The notes below the pieces were generated by a model. It had not been told where the DNA came from and made no database searches. It saw only the letters and a list, made by a program, of their open reading frames with translations. A program made the position numbers and the translations under genes. Below, piece by piece: positions 53,746 through 57,250 of a DNA stretch of 57,250 nucleotides (the first letter of the stretch is position 1; every line of letters starts with the position of its first letter). This DNA is from an uncultured Treponema sp. (lineage in GTDB: Bacteria > Spirochaetota > Spirochaetia > Treponematales > Treponemataceae), in assembly GCA_947167345.1 (NCBI GenBank), contig CAMVHR010000016.1, positions 1-57,250 of the forward strand, written 5' to 3'.

Positions 53746-53792
53746 AAAGGGAATGCGGCAAGGATAATGTCCTGGCTGTGTTCCCTTTTTTT
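53746..53792 (+). terminator. Rho-independent terminator with imperfect stem
   Basis: AAAGGGAA (53746-53753) pairs with TTCCCTTT (53781-53788), with inner partial pairing, followed by a T-run. It ends the rhomboid/secreted-protein operon. Confidence 0.7.
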
Positions 53793-53799
53793 ATTGCTT

Positions 53800-53827
53800 T
53801 TTACCGGTTTTGACTGTATGCTATAAA
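53800..53827 (+). promoter_or_regulatory. Possible promoter of the channel/cNMP operon
   Basis: TTTACC (53800-53805), a 16-base spacer and TATAAA (53822-53827), 11 bases before the ATG at 53839. A TAGAAT at 53828-53833 is an alternative -10. No ribosome site is present. Confidence 0.35.
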
Positions 53828-53838
53828 TAGAATCTGTT

Positions 53839-55017
53839 ATGACAATGCGGAAATTATTGCGGAAAATAAAAGAACTACTTAAGAATCCTTTGACATACTT
53901 GTGGGTTGCAGTTCCTCTTGTAATGGTAAGCTTGGTTTTGCTGATCTTTAAGTATGAAGCCGGCGTTTCTATGGAAAGCCTTGCAGACAGCCTGTGGAAC
54001 TTTCTTGTTATATTCGTTGCCGGCTATTATGACATTTGTGTAGTAACGCCTCTCGGCAGACTTTACAGCTTTATCATATTGATACTTGGTATATTGGTAG
54101 GTAGTGCCGTTACGGGTAAGATAGCTTCCATATTCATGGATGCTCAGATGAAAAAAGACAAGGGGTTGGCGAAAATAAAGACGATGGAAGGACATTTTTT
54201 ACTTTGCGGATGGAGAGATGATTTTGAAAAGATTTTGGACAGTGTTTTAAAATCGAATCTGGATATAACACCTGAAATGATTGTTCTTGTAAATGATGCT
54301 CCGGCAGAAGAAGTTGAGCAGCTTAGGGCCGAAAAACGTTTCAAGGCAATCAGCTATGTTTCCGGAGACTTTTCTGACGAGTCTACCCTGAAACGAGCCC
54401 ACGTTGAGACAGCTACCAGGGCGCTGATTATAGCCGACAGGGCAAAGAAGTTTTCTCGCCTTGAAACAGATTCTCGTACAGTTCTTGCGGCCCTTACAAT
54501 TTCAAGCTTGAACCCGAGCGTATATATTGCAGCTGAAATCTCGGATGCAAAATTTAAGAAGCATCTTGAAATGGCACACTGTGATGAAATCATAATGACG
54601 ACAAATTACGAGTACAGCCTGCTTGCGACAGCTTCTAGCGGAGTCGGTTACAGTAACGTCATTATGGAACTTATTGGTGATGATGCCTACTCAGGCATAA
54701 TTATAGAAGACATTCCTTCAAAATTCCTTGGTAAATCTTACAAAGAATTCAAAGACTCTCAGGAGCCGGACTCATCATCCATTCTTATAGGCCTTTTGAT
54801 GAACACCGGTAATTTTTACCAGAGACGTAAGGAAGCTCTTCGTGAAGCCCAGAAGAACCCAGATGTCAAGAAAATTGTTTCAAACCTTCAAAAAGTCAAA
54901 CTCTTGAAAAGCAATGCCCCAATACTTGCTCCTTCTGACGATGTCATAATACAGCAGAGCACTAAGGCAATTTTTGTACGTGGCAAGGAGGTAAAAAATG
55001 CAGAAGAAAGAAACTGA
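53839..55017 (+). CDS. Ion channel with RCK (TrkA-N-like) domain and non-canonical pore
   Basis: The 392-residue protein has two transmembrane helices (about 18-37 and 73-97) with a pore loop between them, then a cytoplasmic nucleotide-binding RCK-like region. The pore reads VAGYYDICVVTPLGR (residues 60-74), which aligns with the K+-channel signature TVGYGDITPVTPLGR except at the filter, where TVGYGD becomes VAGYYD. The RCK start LLCGWRDDFEKIL resembles the GW-type Rossmann turn of plant CASTOR/POLLUX channels, not the usual GxGxxG. The next gene, overlapping by 20 bases, is a stand-alone cyclic-nucleotide-binding protein. Ion selectivity is unknown. Confidence 0.82.
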   Translation: MTMRKLLRKIKELLKNPLTYLWVAVPLVMVSLVLLIFKYEAGVSMESLADSLWNFLVIFVAGYYDICVVTPLGRLYSFIILILGILVGSAVTGKIASIFMDAQMKKDKGLAKIKTMEGHFLLCGWRDDFEKILDSVLKSNLDITPEMIVLVNDAPAEEVEQLRAEKRFKAISYVSGDFSDESTLKRAHVETATRALIIADRAKKFSRLETDSRTVLAALTISSLNPSVYIAAEISDAKFKKHLEMAHCDEIIMTTNYEYSLLATASSGVGYSNVIMELIGDDAYSGIIIEDIPSKFLGKSYKEFKDSQEPDSSSILIGLLMNTGNFYQRRKEALREAQKNPDVKKIVSNLQKVKLLKSNAPILAPSDDVIIQQSTKAIFVRGKEVKNAEERN

Positions 55018-55534
55018 CGAAGAATACGAACAGAAACTTCTTGAACGGGTTTCAAAGTTACCTTTATTTGCCCCGTTTGCTGAGCCTTCCGACTTCAATA
55101 CAAAGGTAATGAAACTCATCATTTCCTGCTTTTCTATAAAGAAATTCAAGAAAGGCGAAAAAATAATCAAGGAAGGCGAGATTGGTGATGAGTTTTACAT
55201 ACTTCATTCAGGAAGCGTAAAGATTTTTAAGAACACGCTTTCTGGTGACAGAATAGCCCTTGCAAACCTTTCTGCCGACCAAAACGTTTTCTTTGGAGAA
55301 AACGCCCTTATCAGCACAAACACCAGGAGTGCTACAATTCAGGCTGCAACAGACTGCACAGTCATTGTGATGAATAGGGATGACTTCATGAAAATCGCAG
55401 AAATTGAGCCTCTTATAGGCTACCGCGTTACAATGTGTCTGGCTCAGCGCCTTGCCGATACGGTGAGCAAGTCAAATAACGACATCACCACTCTTTATGA
55501 AGCCCTTTTCAACGAAATAGACGGTGATTTGTAG
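54998..55534 (+). CDS. Stand-alone cyclic-nucleotide-binding protein
   Basis: The 178-residue cytoplasmic protein is a single CNB domain with the phosphate-binding cassette FFGENAL..TRSATI; the Glu and Arg that hold ribose and phosphate are present. There is no helix-turn-helix, so it is not a CRP-type regulator. It overlaps the channel gene by 20 bases and has a strong AAGGAGG ribosome site inside that gene, so both are likely made in fixed ratio. It may gate the channel in trans, a role inferred from gene order. Confidence 0.87.
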   Translation: MQKKETDEEYEQKLLERVSKLPLFAPFAEPSDFNTKVMKLIISCFSIKKFKKGEKIIKEGEIGDEFYILHSGSVKIFKNTLSGDRIALANLSADQNVFFGENALISTNTRSATIQAATDCTVIVMNRDDFMKIAEIEPLIGYRVTMCLAQRLADTVSKSNNDITTLYEALFNEIDGDL

Positions 55535-55537
55535 CAG

Positions 55538-55572
55538 AGATTAGAATCGTTCATTCAAAACGATTCTAATCT
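55538..55572. repeat. 14-bp perfect inverted repeat
   Basis: AGATTAGAATCGTT and AACGATTCTAATCT flank CATTCAA; the T-run that follows is poor (TTTATG). It may be a weak terminator of the channel operon, or a protein-binding site ahead of the integrase. Confidence 0.6.
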
Positions 55573-55587
55573 TTATGTATTGTCTAA

Positions 55588-55609
55588 TTGAAAACCTGAA
55601 AGGTTTCAA
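55588..55609. repeat. Inverted repeat upstream of the integrase
   Basis: TTGAAAACCT pairs with AGGTTTCAA around GA, with one bulged A. It lies just upstream of the integrase -35 region and could be an operator. Confidence 0.35.
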
Positions 55610-55617
55610 CTAAAAAC

Positions 55618-55646
55618 TGTCTTAGCTTCTTATATTGGTGTATAAT
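55618..55646 (+). promoter_or_regulatory. Promoter of integrase gene, leaderless layout
   Basis: A weak -35 (TGTCTT, 55618-55623), a 17-base spacer and a consensus TATAAT (55641-55646), then 7 bases to the ATG at 55654. No ribosome site. Confidence 0.5.
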
Positions 55647-55653
55647 AATCTTT

Positions 55654-56835
55654 ATGACAGTTACAATAAAATCATTTGATAAAAATTTCTTTTCCGTCTA
55701 TTTTTCGCAAGGTTTTGATCAAAATTTGCTGAATGCCGTACGCTCTATTCCAGGTAGAAAATATGATGCCGTACAAAAAGCATGGCTCATTCCCGATACA
55801 AAATATGCCTCCTGCATGTTGCTTGAAAAACTGTACAAGACAGGTCTTTTCAATATGGAAGATGTTTCTGAGGATTCTGTCATAAGGGAAGAATTGAAAA
55901 AATTGCAGAATGCCCTTGTGGTACGCCGTTACAGTAAGTGCACTGTGGAGCGGTATAAGAAATGGATTTTAGATTTTTTGGAAGTAAACAAAATTCCTCT
56001 GGCACAACTGGAGCAAAGACATATAAATGATTATCTTAAAAATCTTGCCGTAAAAAGAAATGTTAGCGCATCAACTCAAAATCAAGCCCTTGCGGCTATT
56101 CTTTTTTATTTCCGCTTTGTTCTTAATGAACCTGTAGAAAAACTGACAGATGTAATTCATGCAAAAAAAACAGTAAGGATACCTGTTGTATTCAGCAGAA
56201 GTGAAGTGCAGAAAATTTTTGCAAATCTGACCGGTATGAAACGACTGATAGCAGAACTTTTATATGGTACAGGATTGAGGCTTAACGAAGCTCTTTCTCT
56301 CAGAGTGCTTGATATAGATTTTGACAGGAATGAAATAATTGTCCGCCATGGGAAAGGTAATAAAGATAGACATGTAATGCTTCCACAAAAGCTGATTCCT
56401 TCTATAAAGGAACATTTGAGCGGAGTAAAGAGACTTCATGAACAGGATTTAAAGGAGGGGTTCGGAACTGTAGAACTTCCAGACACTCTCTGCAAGAAAT
56501 ATCCTGGCGCAAACAAAGAATTTAAGTGGCAGTGGGTATTTCCTCAAAAGAACCGCTGGTTAAATCAAAAAACAGGCGAACAGGGCAGGTGGCACATAGA
56601 TGAATCATTAGTCCAGAAATCCGTAAAGCAGGCAATTATAGAAGCTGGAATCAACAAGAACGCAAGCTGTCATTCATTCCGTCACTCTTTTGCAACACAC
56701 CTGCTTGAGGCTGGATATGACATCCGTACCGTGCAGGAACTGCTCGGCCATAGCGATGTGTCTACAACAATGATTTATACTCATGTCTTGAATAAAGGTC
56801 CTTCAGGTGTAATTAGTCCTCTTGATAATATATAG
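55654..56835 (+). CDS. intI: Integron integrase (IntI-type tyrosine recombinase) with HARP-like N-terminal domain
   Basis: The 393-residue protein has an N-terminal region of about 70 residues (FDQNLLNAVRSIPGRKYD, then KAWLIPDTKY) that resembles the HARP domain of SMARCAL1-type annealing helicases. A core-binding domain and tyrosine recombinase domain follow, with catalytic LYGTGLRLNEAL (Arg), GKGNKDR (Lys), HSFRHSFATH (His/Arg), LGHSDVSTT (His) and Tyr375 in MIYTHV. Between them, at about 259-300, lies the integron-integrase patch: HEQDLKEGFGTVELP, KYPGANKEF and WQWVFPQK, diagnostic of IntI. It would recombine attI and single-stranded attC sites to insert cassettes. The gene lies in the same orientation as downstream genes, as reported for Treponema denticola. 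Confidence 0.93.
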   Translation: MTVTIKSFDKNFFSVYFSQGFDQNLLNAVRSIPGRKYDAVQKAWLIPDTKYASCMLLEKLYKTGLFNMEDVSEDSVIREELKKLQNALVVRRYSKCTVERYKKWILDFLEVNKIPLAQLEQRHINDYLKNLAVKRNVSASTQNQALAAILFYFRFVLNEPVEKLTDVIHAKKTVRIPVVFSRSEVQKIFANLTGMKRLIAELLYGTGLRLNEALSLRVLDIDFDRNEIIVRHGKGNKDRHVMLPQKLIPSIKEHLSGVKRLHEQDLKEGFGTVELPDTLCKKYPGANKEFKWQWVFPQKNRWLNQKTGEQGRWHIDESLVQKSVKQAIIEAGINKNASCHSFRHSFATHLLEAGYDIRTVQELLGHSDVSTTMIYTHVLNKGPSGVISPLDNI

Positions 56836-56854
56836 AAATGCTCATGCTGCCAGT

Positions 56855-56962
56855 TTACACGGATAGTGGTAAAATACTTGCTTATGGGGTATCTTTAAGC
56901 TATAATTGAAATTACGATGTCAGAAGTGCAGGTTACACTGATATTTTTGCGGTGTAAGCTGC
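56855..56962. other. Candidate attI region downstream of intI
   Basis: TTACACGGATA (56855) and TTACACTGATA (56933) are near-identical direct repeats, and an inverted copy GTGTAA lies at 56952-56957. The second copy and the inverted one form an 11-bp stem (GCAGGTTACAC at 56928-56938 with GTGTAAGCTGC at 56952-56962, one mismatch). Two direct and one inverted copies recall the IntI-binding layout of attI sites. No perfect GTTRRRY core was found, so the assignment is tentative. Confidence 0.4.
56878..56906 (+). promoter_or_regulatory. Promoter within the candidate attI region (possible Pc)
   Basis: TTGCTT (56878-56883), a 17-base spacer and a consensus TATAAT (56901-56906). It points into the first downstream genes and could drive cassettes. 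Confidence 0.5.
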
Positions 56963-57030
56963 TTACTGTGGATACGGAGAATATTTGTTATGTGGACGCC
57001 CGCACTGAGGCGCTGATTAAGGATAAATAA
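56917..57030 (+). CDS. Possible 37-residue small protein
   Basis: The reading frame starts with ATG 10 bases after a consensus -10 box, runs 37 codons (MSEVQVTLIFLRCK.. ..ALIKDK) and stops one base before the next ATG. Its position after a good promoter and tight spacing to the next gene support translation. Against it, a hairpin of the candidate attI lies inside it and no homologue is recognised. It may be a leader or a chance reading frame. Confidence 0.35.
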   Translation: MSEVQVTLIFLRCKLLTVDTENICYVDARTEALIKDK

Positions 57031-57031
57031 A

Positions 57032-57250
57032 ATGAAAAGAAATATTCAGATTCTTCTATTTATATTTTTTTGTTTCATTGTATTCATTATAGCATTATTA
57101 TGTTTTTTTAATACAAGTCCATTTGAACCTTGGTGCCATGAACCCGAAGTTTTTATTGTTGAAGGAATAACAAGTAACGAATTAACAAAAATAATTGACA
57201 GCGGAAAGCAACTCGTCATTGACCGACGACACATGGACAACCGGGCGTAT
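57032..57250 (+). CDS. Membrane-anchored protein of unknown function (partial)
   Basis: The reading frame has 73 codons before the window ends. It opens with a hydrophobic helix (ILLFIFFCFIVFIIALLCFF) after a basic start, then a polar domain. An AAGGAT ribosome site precedes the ATG. No family was recognised. As the first gene after the integrase, it is a candidate cassette gene. The rest lies outside the window. Confidence 0.6.
   Translation, partial: MKRNIQILLFIFFCFIVFIIALLCFFNTSPFEPWCHEPEVFIVEGITSNELTKIIDSGKQLVIDRRHMDNRAY

Noticed and set aside
56918..56974. The imperfect 57-base hairpin as a canonical attC
   Set aside because: Outer boxes RYYYAAC and GTTRRRY are missing; kept only as part of a candidate attI.
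1..57250. tRNA, rRNA and CRISPR arrays
   Set aside because: No T-loop GGTTCGA.TCC contexts with matching acceptor stems were found by eye, no rRNA-like sequence, and no regularly spaced repeat array beyond the three 22-base units.

Overview
The window looks like the chromosome of a free-living or gut/oral-type Treponema (spirochaete). The sequence is AT-rich. It carries a P83/100-family antigen, a 526-residue protein of a spirochaete-type uncharacterised family, a YaaR-PSP1-bactofilin-M23 cell-envelope cluster, a BspA-like surface lipoprotein, and an integron integrase lying in the same orientation as the genes that follow it, as I recall for the T. denticola integron. The genus is an inference from this gene mix; no rRNA or tRNA gene was seen.

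Layout: (1) 1-6.3 kb: the tail of an unknown gene, a carbamoyl-phosphate synthase large subunit fused to a diaminopimelate epimerase, and the P83/100-like protein. (2) 6.3-11.6 kb: a LUD protein, then a minus-strand operon of a secreted Ig-like protein, an OmpR-type regulator, a histidine kinase and a MATE exporter, divergent from a His-rich secreted protein. (3) 11.6-24.6 kb: mainly housekeeping genes (YfcE-type phosphatase, HrpB helicase, M18 and M3 peptidases, NAD(P)HX repair enzyme, pseudouridine synthase), with a large secreted VIT/VWA/DUF2135 protein among them. (4) 24.6-30.4 kb: a repeat- and hairpin-rich intergenic block, a BspA-like lipoprotein, and a TRAP transporter whose large permease is fused to its own substrate-binding protein. 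(5) 30.4-43.6 kb: a chemoreceptor, a LarE-like sulfur transferase, an orphan DNA methyltransferase, an ArAE-type membrane protein, then the bacterial alpha-2-macroglobulin/PbpC pair. (6) 43.6-53.8 kb: a methyltransferase, the PSP1-YaaR-bactofilin-M23 operon, TatD-Dus, and an operon of a spirochaetal protein, a GAF-GGDEF cyclase, a rhomboid protease and two secreted proteins. (7) 53.8-57.25 kb: an ion channel with an RCK domain and a non-canonical pore motif, overlapped by a separate cyclic-nucleotide-binding protein, then the integron integrase and what may be attI and the first cassette.

The most unusual items are the channel plus cNMP-sensor pair (K+-channel signature with VAGYYD where TVGYGD is expected), the integrase with an extra HARP-like N-terminal domain and candidate attI, the DctM-DctP and CarB-DapF fusions (the DapF half lacks one catalytic Cys), and a recurring promoter layout in which the -10 box ends 5-10 nt before the start codon with no Shine-Dalgarno. 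That layout suggests many leaderless or near-leaderless mRNAs. All calls are made by eye; no database search or structure prediction was run.
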